Assembly: GCF_954871325.1 (NCBI RefSeq)
Contig: NC_088778.1
Span: forward strand, 26,521,120 to 26,585,119
DNA from: Gordionus sp. m RMFG-2023
Taxonomy: Eukaryota; Nematomorpha; Gordioida; Chordodea; Parachordodidae
Direction: 5' to 3'
DNA: 64,000 nt
Below the pieces are notes generated by a model. It was not told where the DNA came from and did no database searches. It saw only the letters and a list, made by a program, of their open reading frames with translations. The translations under genes and the position numbers were made by a program. Of the stretch, positions 1 to 13,391 are shown one piece after another (the first letter of the stretch is position 1; every line of letters starts with the position of its first letter).

Positions 1-1092
1 TTTATCGTTAAAAAATTAAATAACTTAAAAAACAATGGTTATTCCCAGCCTAATTTTATCCATTTTTAGAAAATATTATGCTCTATTAAAATCTCTTCTT
101 TTTTTAAAAAAAAATTTTTTTTAAGTAAGTGATTCAAGTGTTATTTAATGATTAGGTCTCTCTCTGTCATTCATATTATTGAGTAATCTCTTATTTTTAT
201 CGGTTTTTTTCGAATTAGGAAAGAGGCTATCTTTTTTTTTTTTAGCTTTGATCAGGTAATCTCCGAAACTTATTGAGTTAGAGCCTCAAAAAATTATAAA
301 TCCGCACAACATATATAAACATCATGCAAAGTCATTCGGAAAATGAACCTTTTTTGATCGAATCTAGGAAAATTCCACGGAAATAAAAAATCCCCGTTTT
401 TTAAGATATTAAAAAATTTTAAATTAAAAAAAATATGAGAAAAAATTCCTAATAAATATATCCATGGAATAAAAATCCTCAAATAATATATTAAAAAATT
501 TTGAGAAAATCAATTCCGTAATATTATTTTCTAAGAATTATTATTGGGGATTTTTTTCTCCGGGGAATTATTTTCCGCTTACCTTTTTGATCGATTTGTC
601 ACGGAATAGCCCCTTACATCGCGATATGAATAAAATGGATCAATTTATAAATCATACCTTCATATTTTTATTAACACTATAAGATCGATAAGTTTTACAT
701 TATTATGTTATGCGAATGCTAAAGCCCTGTACTGAATATATTTATGCGGTCCGACCCTCGCACGCCCCTCTCCGGCCCGTTTATTATCGACCGATTTAAA
801 AAATAATAAACCGAGTCGGTTCTACACCCGAATTGGGATAGGCCCGACTCGGAGCTTGTCGGGACTAATTCCAAAATGGTGGTAATAACTAACGAGGCCA
901 CTGAATAAATTATTAGAAAAATGTAATCCTTTTTCTTTTAAAAGTGGAGTTTCAAGGATTCGAATTTCATTGTTTGAGTCGAATCGGGCCAGATTTTAAT
1001 AATTAAATCCCTTCGGTTCGAGCCTCTTGGCTCGATAAGGCGAATTCTGGTGTGCATGAGGGGAAGGGGGGGGGGAGGTGGTAGTAACTTAC
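1..1092. other. Unresolved 3' part of FAF1, AT-rich
   Basis: This stretch should hold FAF1 intron 13 and possibly later exons on the minus strand. I could not place one securely. A minus-strand segment near 575-610 ends in a good donor (AAAAAG then GTAAGC) but its translation does not convincingly match the UAS domain. A GC-richer patch at about 721-1060, with short repeated cgactcgg/ggcccg words, looks like a decayed miniature hAT-type element; I found no clean target duplication. Confidence 0.4.
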
Positions 1093-4000
1093 AATTCTTT
1101 GTTAGATGTGTGGGTAACGTCCCAAGGCCATAATATAAAATTCGCGTTGAGGTAGTTGATAACCGTTTCGGAGCATAGGTTTAAACTGATAAATATGTTA
1201 GATAAAATGCTTTTTTCGTGGTGGAGGTATACAACGAGTAATTTGCGCTAAAAAAAATTCGTATTTTATAGAGAATACATTTAGAAAACAAATTTTCTCA
1301 AAAAAATGCTCAAAATATTATATCGCGAGGCCGTGCCTTGATTTGTCTTCTATTTCAAACTTATTTCCGTTTAGCCGAACGTTGACATCCCATTTTGGTG
1401 TGTTTTAAGTTTATTAAATAAATATAATTTTTTTTGGCACAAACAAAACAAATTATCGTTACCAATTACTTAAATCTAAATAACCCTTTCTTTTTAAGGT
1501 TTAGAGGAAGCTATATAGACAGTTAAACAGACGACTGTTTTGAAAAGGCGACTAAATAGAAAACTTCTTATAGAAAACGGCTAAACAGACAACAGACGAC
1601 CGTTTTGAAAAGGCGACTAAACACGACTGCTTAGAAAAGACGGTTAAACAGACAACAGATGAATGTTCAGAAAAGATGGCGACTGTTTAGAAATAAAACA
1701 AACTAGGACACGGTCTCAGTTGTATTTTTTTTAAAAATATATTAATCAATATACAAAAAAATTGGCATGAAACTTTTTTTAAAAAAAAAATTTATGATAT
1801 CGCATTTTAATCTCTTACTCGATTTGAAAAGATATTTTTTTAGGTAACAAAATGAGATACTCTAACAAGCTAGTAAATTATCATAATATAAAAACAGCTC
1901 ATAATTTTATTATATTTGTTTTTAAGTAAAAATAACTTCTAATATGGGAAGGTTACATGAGGCATCCAGGGCGTGTTGCATAGTTCCGATAAAGAATTGC
2001 GGATGCGTTTTCCCGTATCTTAATTTTTTAAATACAAATCAAAATTTTTTTTTATCTTTAGTAACAATTTATAACAATTATTATAAAGCTTTCTACAATC
2101 TTATTGTACATGCCACATAATATTTCTTTTAGACATTGTTAGACTTAGAGATGGTACTATTTACCCCCTATGAAAATAAAAAACATGTTTCTAATAATTA
2201 TTAATATTCAAGACCTATAAAATCAAGATTTGCAAGTCGGTCAACTGACCGGTCAAATTCAGTCAATTGATTGGGCGAGTATTAGACCTGGTCAAATACT
2301 CTAAAAAAATCTGAAGAAATAAAAATACAAATATGTTTAGAAATGCCTTTTACAATGTGGTGATGATCAAAATATTTCAAGTGATATCATATATTTTAAA
2401 AGCAAAAGCGGCATGTTAAATAGCAAATTATGTGGAAAGCAGTAACTTCCACAAGAAATAATCAGATTCCGGCCTCAAGTTAGTGGAATAAGGTTTCCCC
2501 ACCATGTCTGTTAAGATAAATGGCATTTTACTAACAATTCCTAGTTCAATTCTTAGGAAAGAAATTGGCCAATTTGGGGTATTATTCTTACTTAAAAGAA
2601 ATCGATTGAAGATCTCGGCAAGAGGAAAATGGATTAAAAAATATTGAATATGAATCAGGACAAGACCTTGCCATGGAGAGAGCGGAAGATAAGTTATTGA
2701 ATGACAAGGAATTTAAAAAATATTATAAAATTAATATAATAGATTCATTTTACAATTATATATACATATATATATAAAGTTAATATTGATTTTAAAAAAA
2801 CATTAATTTGAATTTGTCCATATTTGACCATTCATATAACAACACTGTAAATAATAGACTACTTTTTTCTTTTCCCACTCTGCAAAAAATATGTCACTTA
2901 AGAGACTTTGCAATGGGACATTAATCTCATTAATAAGTTAAAATTTTTATCCATGCTTTAAATAAATGATGTGGAATTTACTCTATCGTCGGCTGAGGAA
3001 TTATAATTTTGTTAAAAGGATCGATTTTTAAAAATGACTGACCCATTATTTTAGCCATAAAATAATTAAGAGTCTGGCAATTTAGTTCATAGGTGGCAGA
3101 AAGATTTGGACATTTGCTAAAAAAAATCTAGATTGCGTAATACTATTTTGGCTAAGATCTTGATTTAAAATCGGCTAAATCAAGCCGCTTAACAAAATTA
3201 ATTATAATGCTCGATATCGACAATTAAAAAAAATACTAAAATAAAATAATTGAACATATCAATTCGGAACTAATCAATCAAAATATTAAAGACCAAGTCA
3301 TCTGATATAAACACGGCCATTTTTAAAAAATTGAATCTCATTTTGTTTAATTTTATTTTTATATTCTTATTATGTTCAATAAGTGTTCAGACCAAAATTA
3401 ATTTTTTTTTAAAGAATATTTAAAAACAAGACATAATGATATATAACCAAAAAATAAGCATTCATTCAAAAAAATTTTTTTATCACTTATAGTATAAGGC
3501 ATGTAAAATGGGGGGAAAAGGGGAAATGGAATTACCCGATTACTTAGAATATATACCTTGAATAGATCTAAAAGTCAAACTTATAGTTAAAATATTAGTT
3601 TAAATGGGCAAATACAAAATTTAATAAAATTTTAATTCCCGTTATAAAAAGGTCATTATTTAAAAATTTAAAAAAATATCTTATATCAATTACCTTAATT
3701 CGAATTGATTAACGAAATGAATCTGTCCTTCCACCACGTCGATAGTATTCGGTAAAACTTTGAGTATTTTTGGGGAAAAAATAAGTTTTCATAAATTAAT
3801 ATATATATGTATATATATTACATATTTTTATCTGCATATTTTTTGCTTTATAAATAAGAATATATTATGTTGGGATAGGTTCTAAATCGCTAAAACAAAA
3901 ATCGCTAAAAATTGGGAACATGGTTTATATCTCCTAGAAAATTCCTTAGTATCTAGTAATATTAATTTCAAATTTACTTTAAAAATTTTCTAGGAGATAT

Positions 4001-7000
4001 AAACCATGTTCCCAATTTTTAGCGATTTTTGTTTTAGCGATTTAGAACGGGAACGATATGTTTTAGGTGATCAGCTAGCATATAAATTAGTGGGAAATAA
4101 CACGATGGCCAGCAAAAATAATTTAATCGTTTTTCAAAAAAATATTCGAATCGGGTCATTATACCCCATATTAAAAAATTTGTTTTAAGTGGGGCTTTAC
4201 AGGACTGTCGCGTAATTTATATTAATTACTTGAGATTTACATAATTTTTTTTTTTTTAAATAAATAATAATTACAAAAGTCCTTCTAAAAATTTCGTATT
4301 TTTTTCTATCTTATTATAGGCCAAATAGAATTTACTTCTTTCTTTCCATCCTTTTTTCTTTTCCTTCTATGAATACACAATATATAATAATTAAATAATA
4401 ATTTTTTAATGTCTAAAATTACTTAAAGGTTGTTGGTTGGACAGCTTGAAGGAGGAGCAAGGGGCATCGAACACACCAAAATTATCTGAGCTATCGAGGA
4501 ACTCTTCGTCCCCTTCACCTTCTTCTTGTGTCTCATGGATATTTGAGAAAATTTTCGAGGAGGTCGGGGGTGGCAGATGAGCTATCATCATAGGCTCGTC
4601 CTAACATGATATTTTTTTATATTCATTGTTTTTTAAAATATATATATTTAGGAGTTATACTTTTTAAATGGATATGTATACAGTTACATAGCCTAAAAAT
4701 GAATCTATACAGATACCAAATTTTTGTATCTAGATACTTTAACAACTCTGATATTTAACCTAAACTTACTTTACTTTAGTTTTAATTCCGTTAATTTCTT
4801 ATTTTAAGGTCTACCTTAATTTTTGAATATAATTTGTAAAAATACTGCTCATCTTTTTATCTTCATATATATCTTTCTTCCGCGTAACTTACCCTACTTA
4901 GCAAATGATACCTGAAAAAACTAAATAATATATATAATGAAAGTGTATATTTATTCAATTTTTAAATGTAAACCAACCTCGTCCACAGAGGACCTGCCAT
5001 TAGATGTATGGGATAGTAAATTGCTATCGCTAGCTTTATTGAACACTTCAAAATCTTGCGTAGGAAAATTTATACCGGTTTTATTTAGGGTTACCTTGCA
5101 AAATAAATTATAATTTTTTATAAATCATTTGATTTTGATCATCAAAACTTAAATAAATCGTGAAAAGAAAATGTAAGATAATGAAGAAAGGTATCTTAAG
5201 TGCTAAAAAAAAAGTTAATAAGTTATAACCCTTCAAGTAAACAAGAATTAAAGTTCGAAGCCAAAAAGCTGATAATAAAGAATTTTTTAACAAAAATATA
5301 TATTTGCCGAAATACCGAATCACTGATAATTTCGAAAGGAAACCCGATCCATTCCTGGTCTTTTGTTGGGATAGATGACATCTCGGCGAACGTGTCTTTT
5401 AACTTTTGTGCAATAGTAGGATACATATTTTTTTTTAAAAAAAAAGAACATATTTAGAAAGATTATTAATTTTATAAAGGCAATTTTAACCATAAATTAT
5501 ATTTTATATATCACCATCTTTTTTGTCCTTTTTCTTCTTCTTAAATCCCTCTCTTTTATAAATATTGAGATGGTAAATTAGTAAATAGTTAAACTGAGTT
5601 TAGAAACCGACATTAGAACATAAAACTGGGTAGTGTTGTAAAACAGCTCGTTAAGCCAATTTTTTAAAAAAGGTGCGTAATATTTTCTGGAAAAAAATAT
5701 TGAATTAGCTCATTTTTAAAAATCGGCTCAAATCGAACGGTTTAACAACATTAGACATGGAACTAGAATCAACTGAAAGCCATTTTAAAATATCCAGGCA
5801 TCACTCGGGAACCGGTTAGAACCAAAAATGCAAGTAATTTATATACATAAACCAGTTTAGGGGGGATAAAGTAAGAGTTACGATACGACATGAAATGTTG
5901 GGAGCATGACGCGAAGAGCGGAAGAAGTGATCGATGCACTGCATATAAGTCATATAGATGTGTGTGGCATACAAAAGACTAGATGGAAAGGTAATGGCGC
6001 AAGAATGATTGGCAGGACAAGTAAAAATTTCAGAGAAATGGTTGGATTAAGTGTTAACTAATGCCCCGGAGTTAATAAAAAATTAAAAATTTTTGGTTTT
6101 TTTTTTATTGAATTGATTTTTATTTATTTTTAAAGTATAGTTAATATAAATTTATTTTTCTATCTAGTTTTAGCATATTATATATATAGTTGATAGATAC
6201 TGATTGTGATTTTTGTTTTTATTTCACGTAAATTGATATATGGGGTAACCCAGATATTTACCTAGAAAAGGGGGACATGTTATATTATTATAGTGTATTA
6301 TTCATATTTATCTATATATATAATAATTGAGGTGAAAACAAAAATAAATATGAAAAAATTTGATTATATAATATTTATTTTTTTTAAAAAACAAAAAAAA
6401 ATTTATCATTTTAAATTTTAGCTTTTTTACGAATTTTAAAAATTCGAAAATTGTATTATTGGAATTTAGATATATAATAAAATAAAAATAAAAATAAATT
6501 TTAAAGTGTCTAAGTATCTATAGTCAGTCATAAAAGAAAAATTTTAAATGTCCAAATATCCATAATCGGTCATAAAAGCTATAGGTCATCACGGCAGCAC
6601 TTTTATGACCGACCATGAATATTTAAACACTTTAAAATGTTTCCTTTATGACCGACTATAGATACTTAGACACTTTAAAAAATTTTCTTTTTATATTATT
6701 ATATATCTAAACTCCAATAACAAAATTTAAGAAATTTTTAAATACAGAAAAAAAACTAAATTAAAATAAAAAATAATAATATCTTTATATAATCAAATTT
6801 TTTCATATCTATTATTTATCCCAAAAAATATAATTAATACAATTAGTTATTTTTTCTCATGTTTTTTCCATATGATATGCCGTGTTTGTCTAATAAAATG
6901 TCTCATTAAGATGAATGCATTAATATTTTTGAGAAAAGGGATCAGATAGGAAAACTAATAATTCAAAAAAAAAATGAACAAATTGTTAAAAATAATTATG

Positions 7001-8984
7001 AATAAATTTACCCTTAAAAATGGGTAATTCTCCTTTCCATCCTCATTATCTTTATCACTTTATATTGACAAATCTCATTTTATAATAAGTTTTAATATAT
7101 ATTTAATTATTTATTTTTTTCTTCTTAAATTCATAAATAATGAATACTTTAATACATTACTTAATTATAATTAAAAATTCATATCGTGTTGCCATGCCAC
7201 CAAGTGTAATATGCAGGAGGTGTTGGAGTGGTCAAAAATCACTTCAGTGACAGACTTGAATAGTGGATGAACCACCTTTTTAAAAATATTAAGGGCTAAA
7301 ACTCTTATGTTATAATCTCTGAGAGGGGGCCTAAGGTAGCAAAAAATTGTTTATGTTTAAAAAAATCTCAATTTTTTTAAATATTCAATGTATATATATA
7401 TACCTCTTTTATAGTTTTGTCACCCGGCATTTGTAGAGTGTATTTTTGATCTTTCCAGCAATTCTTTATGTAAAGTGTGTAAAGGCGCTTGGATTGGGAT
7501 TCACTGGAAAAACAAAAACAATAAAAATACATTTGAAATATGGTAATACATTTAGAATTTTATTGAAAAAGGCAAAAGGGAGTCTACATAAAATATATTA
7601 GTAATTATTTTGAATAGGTCACTCTCAATCAAATATAAATGATCATTTCAGTATTTAAGGAAAGAGGTAGGGATCTCAATCAAATATAAATGATCATTTC
7701 AGTATTTAAGGAAAGAGGTAGGGAGGGGAGGGGGGTGATATTTATAAATGGGATTAAACTGAATACTTCAAATCAAAAGTTTTTAAAAGAACATTGAGAA
7801 AGAATAAAAGTATAAAAAAAATTTAGGCACAACATGGGTAATTTTTTTTTTAAAAAAAATCAAAATTTAGGGTCCAGCTCAGATATATTAAATATTAAAA
7901 TATGACCTGCCCAGAAAGTCTCTGACATAATTATTTTTCAAAAATAATTTTAATTAAAAATACATTTTCAAAGTCTGTTGTCTCAAAATTATGAATAAGA
8001 TATTAATAAGAAAACTTTGACCCCTCCCCCCTCCTTTAAAAAAGAGAGTAGAATCATAACTAATTTATTGAGGTCATTGAGAAGGAGAGTATTTTATCTA
8101 ATATAAATGATTGTATTATGTTTTAATTTTTATTATTGTAAATTAGTTTTAGAAATGTTAAGGGAAAACTTTGAGGATGGTATTTTCCCAGAGGTCATAT
8201 GTGATAATTTTGAAAGTTGTAAATTATTTTCAATTGGCAAGGATAATGATGATAATATAGTCTAAAAAAATTCAATATAGATTTTAATATATCATATTTT
8301 TTTTAAAAAATACATACATAATTAAAAACTTTCAGATTATTATACCACCCAGATAAATATATTTCTTTTGTGGGTATTTTAAATCTTTCTTCTATATATT
8401 CTTTAAGTTTGCCTGCAAATAAAGTCATATATTTAGAAGTGTTCAATAATTATCTACCAACAGTTTGAGATTCCAAAACTTTTATAACTGAGGTTTTATC
8501 TTTATAAGTAATATTAAAAATTAAAATTTTTGGCCCCATATTATTTGTATTCTTGGTTAAGGATGATGTGTTTATTAAAGGATTAACTTTATGACTAGAT
8601 GACGAATTGGCTGAATATATGTTATTTAAGGATGTGGTAGCCTAATATGTTAAAATAAAATAGTAAATAAACTAAAAATGATGATAAATTTTTTTTTAAA
8701 TTACCTGACTAGGAGATATTATAGATATATCATCGCCTTTATAATTTATATCAACAATATTATCATTTTTCATAGCAGAGTTAACTGCATCCTATAATGA
8801 ATTAAATATAATAATAAAAATGAATAAGTATATTTACGATTAAATTCCATTGATGATCTTCTAAATATTTAAATGCTAATCCGACATCTTCAATACCAGT
8901 ACAAGCCTTAAAAATAAATTAAAATATATAAATTTAAGTTAATCTTACCTGAAAATCGGCAACAGTGTTATCTTTGCTATTCAT
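1093..8984 (-). CDS. FAF1: FAS-associated factor 1, 5' thirteen exons (3' part not found)
   Basis: Adaptor of ubiquitin and p97/VCP with UBA, ubiquitin-like, UAS and UBX domains. Exons (minus): 8984-8949, 8906-8838, 8791-8705, 8641-8458, 8412-8330, 8261-8170, 7503-7404, 5402-5316, 5094-4978, 4600-4423, 3757-3694, 2018-1937, 1247-1093; all phases close, giving 444 codons plus 2 nt. Exons 1-2 encode the UBA segment (ADFQ then ACTGIEDVG). Exons 4-6 match the first ubiquitin-like domain and exons 7-9 the second. Exon 10 is the acidic stretch (EEGEGDEEFLDSSDNFG). Exons 11-13 open the UAS domain (RYGKTHPQFFIG, LLVVYLHHEKSILSNIF, ILWPWDVT). Introns 1-5 are 42, 46, 63, 45 and 68 nt; later ones are 221-2001 nt. 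Human FAF1 is about 650 residues, so the end of UAS and the UBX domain are missing here: off the left edge or unrecognised below 1092. The start chosen, MNSKDNTVADFQ, aligns with the family N terminus. Confidence 0.93.
1500..1700. repeat. Degenerate short tandem repeat in FAF1 intron 12
   Basis: About seven imperfect copies of a 25-30-nt unit containing gactgttt, gaaaaggcgacta and aaacagac follow one another. The unit is purine-rich and unlike its flanks. No coding potential is visible. Confidence 0.6.
3010..3198. repeat. TA-flanked MITE family, copy 1 (FAF1 intron 11)
   Basis: Inverted ends gttaaaaggatcgattttt and aatcaagccgcttaac bracket about 190 bp. The ends and internal words (cattattttagcc, tttggctaagatcttgat) recur in the copies at 5633, 27174, 38707 and 51590. 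Confidence 0.6.
3879..4048. repeat. Perfect 65-bp inverted repeat (hairpin) in FAF1 intron 10
   Basis: Left arm 3879-3943 and right arm 3984-4048 are exact reverse complements over all 65 positions, separated by a 40-nt loop (3944-3983). The arms contain a short internal direct repeat (atcgctaaaa...). The match stops abruptly at both outer ends. A 60-codon plus-strand reading frame begins in the right arm and is probably accidental. Perfect identity in an AT-rich intron implies recent origin or selection. Confidence 0.95.
4644..4758. mobile_element. Miniature hAT-like element in FAF1 intron 9
   Basis: About 99 bp at 4652-4750 ends in ctagatactttaacaactctg and is flanked by atatttag (4644-4651) and atatttaa (4751-4758), a 7-of-8 match to the 8-bp duplication hAT elements make. 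Both ends resemble those of the larger hAT element at 16331-19170, so this is probably a miniature relative of it. Confidence 0.55.
5633..5751. repeat. TA-flanked MITE family, copy 2 (FAF1 intron 7)
   Basis: Ends GTGTTGTAAAACAGCTCG and cgaacggtttaacaacat are near inverted repeats, flanked by TA on both sides (5631-5632, 5752-5753). A TA duplication suggests a Tc1/mariner-type mobiliser. Confidence 0.7.
5884..6062 (+). mobile_element. RTE-type LINE endonuclease N-terminal fragment
   Basis: The plus strand reads NVGSMTRRAEEVIDALHISH, then a segment with IDVCGIQKTRWKGNGARMIG. This is the start of an RTE-clade apurinic-like endonuclease: the N-V-x-T/S-M opening, then the I-Q-(E/K)-x-R/K-W-K-G motif, here with K in place of the usual catalytic E. 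It lacks the rest of the LINE and lies within FAF1 intron 7. It belongs to a different subfamily from the LINE at 42.2 kb, whose equivalent motif reads CIQETKWKG. Confidence 0.75.
6340..6825. repeat. Long imperfect palindrome (fold-back element) in FAF1 intron 7
   Basis: About 240 bp on each side of a centre near 6587 are inverted copies. The left part has gatacaaatt-poor AT sequence and gtctaagtatctatagtc (6506-6523); the right part has gactatagatacttagac. Each arm also contains two tandem variants of a gtcataaaag motif. No coding sequence is seen. Confidence 0.75.
7623..7724. repeat. 51-bp tandem duplication
   Basis: Units 7623-7673 and 7674-7724 are identical by eye. They lie in FAF1 intron 6, just upstream (on the minus strand) of exon 7. 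Probably a recent replication slip. Confidence 0.9.
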
Positions 8985-9250
8985 TATCTGGCATTATAAA
9001 TTTCTGAGAAATATTTTTTTAGGGATAGATATTTTTTATCATATGAGCTTAAAAATCAAGGATAATTACTAAATTAATAAATATTTGCTAAACAACGCCA
9101 AAAATGATTAAAATATAGAATTGAGAATTTAATTTAAAAATCATTAATCCTTCTAATATTCTTTTGTTGGTTTCATGTTCATAAACATATAAAACTAAAA
9201 CATACTTATCGTATTTTTGACTTTTTAAGGCTTTGATTCTCCTATGCATA

Positions 9251-10733
9251 AGCATAGGCAGAGTTGGACACCGCGAATACTTGTATCTGAGATAGAAGAT
9301 ACAAGATCATCTTCTTGTCATTTTTAATAAGATAGTAGTATCTGCATCTAATATCCTTTATTCTGAAAAGAATCTTGTATCATTATCATTTTCTTGACAA
9401 AAGATACAGATTCTATTTAATATTCATGTTTCATTACACACAGTATATATCTTATTTTCTTCGAGAATCTTATATTAATTTTCCTTATTTTTTTTTCCAC
9501 CATATTTTTAATATAATTACAATCAAACTAGGTAGATAGATAAAAAAATAACAACACCAAAACGAAATATCTAAAGATTATATTTTAAATATAAATGTAA
9601 CTCGATAGAATATCAATACCAATTTTATGTAATAATTTTTTAATTTGTAGGATGATTAACACACGGTAGTGAAATTTAAATTATGGAAATAAGTTCCCGT
9701 GAAATCATATCCATATCTTAAAATTTTATATGGAAATTTTTTTTAAATAAAAGTTAAAAAGACAATGTACAGGTTAGATGCAAAACCTGTATAAACAAAA
9801 AAATGATAAATGATTAAACACAAATTGGGAAAAAGATTTTAGGAAAATATTTCCCTATGATTTATAATGCGACTTTTTAATATTAATATCAAATCCATAT
9901 TTTAAGAACTTATGGATTGAGTCAGATGATAAAAAAAATACTTTCCAAATATATTAATAAAAGATGCTCTAAATGTAATACCAGAGTATATATTAAGCTT
10001 TAACTAACACCGATAGATTTAGCATCTAATAAAGAAAATGATTATTTTTCTTTTGGTGAAACAAATGTTGCTGAGATCAATAATACAATTAACATTGAAC
10101 TGGAGGTTTTAAAGAAAGTCTAAATATATTATAAACGCCATAATTATTATCCATTCATTAAGGAAATTTGTTATAAATTTAATATTGCAATACCTACATC
10201 AGCTACAATTGAAAGGTTATTTAGTTTTGACACAATGTTAAGTAGACTGAAATGACAAATGTTTAATGATAAATTATTTGAAAAATCTGATTATCTTATA
10301 AAATAATGAATTTATTTTAATTACTCTTTTAAAATTAAGATTTCAACTCCTATTAATACTAGTCCTTCTTCCCTATCTATGCTAAGAATGAGCAATTACT
10401 AATATTAAACCTGATTATAACTAACTCATCACTAAATATTTTATTAATTGTTGTAAATATTCATTCTTATTTTATGCGTATGTTATGTTCTTCTCAAATA
10501 AATAATAAAAACTGTATTTTATAAACTATTCTAATTTAATTGATAATAATAATTTTAAAATATTTTGTATTTAATACTCTTATTAGGCAAAATAAAGTAT
10601 CTTTTATCTTGTATCTTTCTGATATTTTGAAAAAGATACTGGTATCTGTATCTAAGATTAATTTTTTTCACAAAGAATCTATATCTGTATGTAGATTCTT
10701 TTTTCGGAAGACCTGCCCAACTCTGAGCATAGG
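9251..10733 (+). mobile_element. Internally deleted hAT transposon with 8-bp target duplication
   Basis: Element 9259-10725 is flanked by identical AGCATAGG (9251-9258, 10726-10733). Its ends are inverted: CAGAGTTGGaCA at the left, TGcCCAACTCTG at the right, with subterminal gatacaaga/tatctgtatc repeats. Between about 10115 and 10303 the plus strand encodes a hAT C-terminal dimerisation segment (YYPFIKEICYKFNIAIPTSA, then TIERLFSFDTMLSRLK), interrupted by one stop after LSRLK. At 1467 bp it is too short for a complete transposase. It begins about 270 bp upstream of the FAF1 start codon. Confidence 0.9.
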
Positions 10734-13391
10734 TAGAAAATTCCAAAGTGTGGTAACCTTAAAATATATGGTCAAATCAGGTTTACTGCAAATATCATAA
10801 TATTAATCTCAAAAATAAATTTAAGCCTATCCTCGATTAAAATGTTTTCTTTTCTAAATCCCGGCCGGCGTGGCGTTGAATTACTGAGGTGGTAAATTAA
10901 CTGCGGAGATATTTAGCTGAAAAATATAATATAAAATAATAATTTCAATTAAGATGAATGAAATACATAATAAATTCAAGAATATGACTTTTTTACTATG
11001 TATAGAATTAGAGAAAGAAAAACTATAACAAAGTATAAATTCAAAAAAGTATAAAAGTATATCAATAAAGTTTTGAAAAATTTAAATATACCGTGAATAT
11101 TTGGGAGTGATTAAATATTATCTTTCGTGAGTAGGCGTGTATGGTCAAATTTTTTTTAGTAGTAAGCATGAGATGACGTGAATTTTTTTTATAAGCACCG
11201 TGAACGGGGCCCTGAATAAAAAAAATAAACCCGTGCCCACCTCTAATCGATATAGTATCACCATTCAAAAAAAAATATTTACTATATATATACAATATTT
11301 AAATTAATCTATAAAAATAATAAAAGAATAATAAATCATTTAAGTTACCCAATAATGAAAATAAAACAAAATATAAATTGTTTAAATTACGCCATATAAT
11401 AATAAAAATAATATTAAAAATAGATTGTTGCTATTTTTAATGTAAAAATAAAATAGTGTTCTAAATCATTTTTGGTCAATACAATTTTTTTTTTAAAAAA
11501 AGAATAGAAATTAACAATTCTCAAAATCTATTTATTTGGGTTTTACAAAAAAACTAGTGAGTAATAAATAATTAAAGTATTTGGCATTGTTATTTTTTGT
11601 ATTTTATTCCCTTTTTTTTAATTTCTACTAAACTTATAAAAAATATATGGAAGATTTAGGAGATGTTTCGTAATTTTATTAATTAGCAAAAATTAAAAAT
11701 TTTAAGGTTTTTTCAAAACATTTAGGACACAGCCTTAACAAAACATAAGTTGTTTAAATCACGCCATGAGGCAGTATAAATATCAAAAATAAATTGAACA
11801 TATTATATGATACAAATATATACATATAATATTTTAGTATTTAGATATATATAACTTGGGGACTTTCATATATACTATATAATTATCATAAATATCCACG
11901 CCGATATAAAAAAATATAATAATTTGTAGGTTACTTTAACCTTAATATTTTTATAAAATCAAATTTTGAAAAGAATTTTATTTATAAAAGTTAAAAATAT
12001 TGCTTTATCCGCTAGATGGCGTCATTTTAAAAATAATTTTGACCAATATTTTTCTAAATTTTCCATTTTTTCTTAATTAGATTATTGATTACGAGAGGGA
12101 TTCACTTTATTTGATGTATAATTATAAATTATGATTTTTTTATACCATATAGGAAATATAAAATGATGATGTAATATAATTTATTGTTTTCATAACATCA
12201 AATTTATTGTCTTCATAACATATAATTTTTTTGGCATCGGTAAAATAGAATGTTATAAATAAAAATTTTGTGTAATATAATCATGGATATTAACACATAC
12301 CAGTTACTTTAGAAATATAAGCAGGTAAAGGTGGGGAAATATGGGGAATTAAAATTTATTAAAACGAGTAAAATCGATTCGGGAAATATTTAAATAAAAT
12401 AAACAAAGTACGGTGTTATGTCTACGAAATTTATACAAGATAATTTTTTATAGTCCAAATTTATAAAGGATAAATAATTTTTTTAAATATTTATAACAGC
12501 CCTGAATTCCTTTATTTTTAAGAATTTTTAATATCTAAATTCAGTTAATTTTAATTTTTACTTCTATATTTTATTTTGTAATTTTTTTATTTTTATATAA
12601 CATATATTATATGACAAATGGGGAAATAAACAAATAAGTTTTAAATATATATCAACAACGGCAAAATATTTATCATAATAAATGATGTATTATAATGGGG
12701 GGGGGGGGATTTACCATGTATGTTAAAAGAACTAAGAGGGACAAGGGGGTTTTTCAAGGATACACTTCTAATTTCCTTTTAGAATTTTAATCTGAGTTTT
12801 TTGTTCGAGGGAAAGGTACTCGTTTTTAACCCCCATCCTTATTGGTTTTCCTACCCAATTAAAACACTATATTAAAATATAATTTAAAAATCATATGAAA
12901 AAAATAAGAGAAATATTTAAAATATTACAAAAAAAAGGTTCGGGAAGGAAAATATGAGAGCACTAAATGAATATTAAACTCTCCATTTTAACATGGCCCG
13001 ACCAAAACATGTCCTATCTGCCCATCGAGTTTTCGCTAACAGATTCAATTGAAAACTATTTGTATTCATTATTTCATAAGAAAAATTAATTTAAAAAATA
13101 CGCTTAGATATTATAAATATGTACAATTATATTTATTTTTATAATTGGCCCCCTACCCTGTTGTTTTTCTTTTTTTCAGGGTTGAGTCATTAAAATGCCA
13201 AAAATATTCCTACCTGATGGGTGATAGCCACTTTGTCTCCATCGTAACTATACTGCTACTTTGGGCAGCTTTGAATTTTTTCAAAATGGTTTCGAAATAC
13301 ATAAGAAAAAAAAATATCTCTATTTCTATCACAATAATTCGGTTTAATTATTAAATGTTAATAATTTTTATACCTCATTTTTTAAAAATTG
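10734..13391. other. Gene-free AT-rich stretch
   Basis: I see no gene. It is dominated by A/T runs with a few GC-richer patches (10860-10920, 12960-13030) and a nine-G run near 12700. Short reading frames here have no family resemblance and no consistent splice context. Confidence 0.5.

Noticed and set aside
5200-5457. Plus-strand 85-codon reading frame
   Set aside because: It is antisense to FAF1 exon 8 and flanking intron, whose minus-strand translation clearly matches the family.
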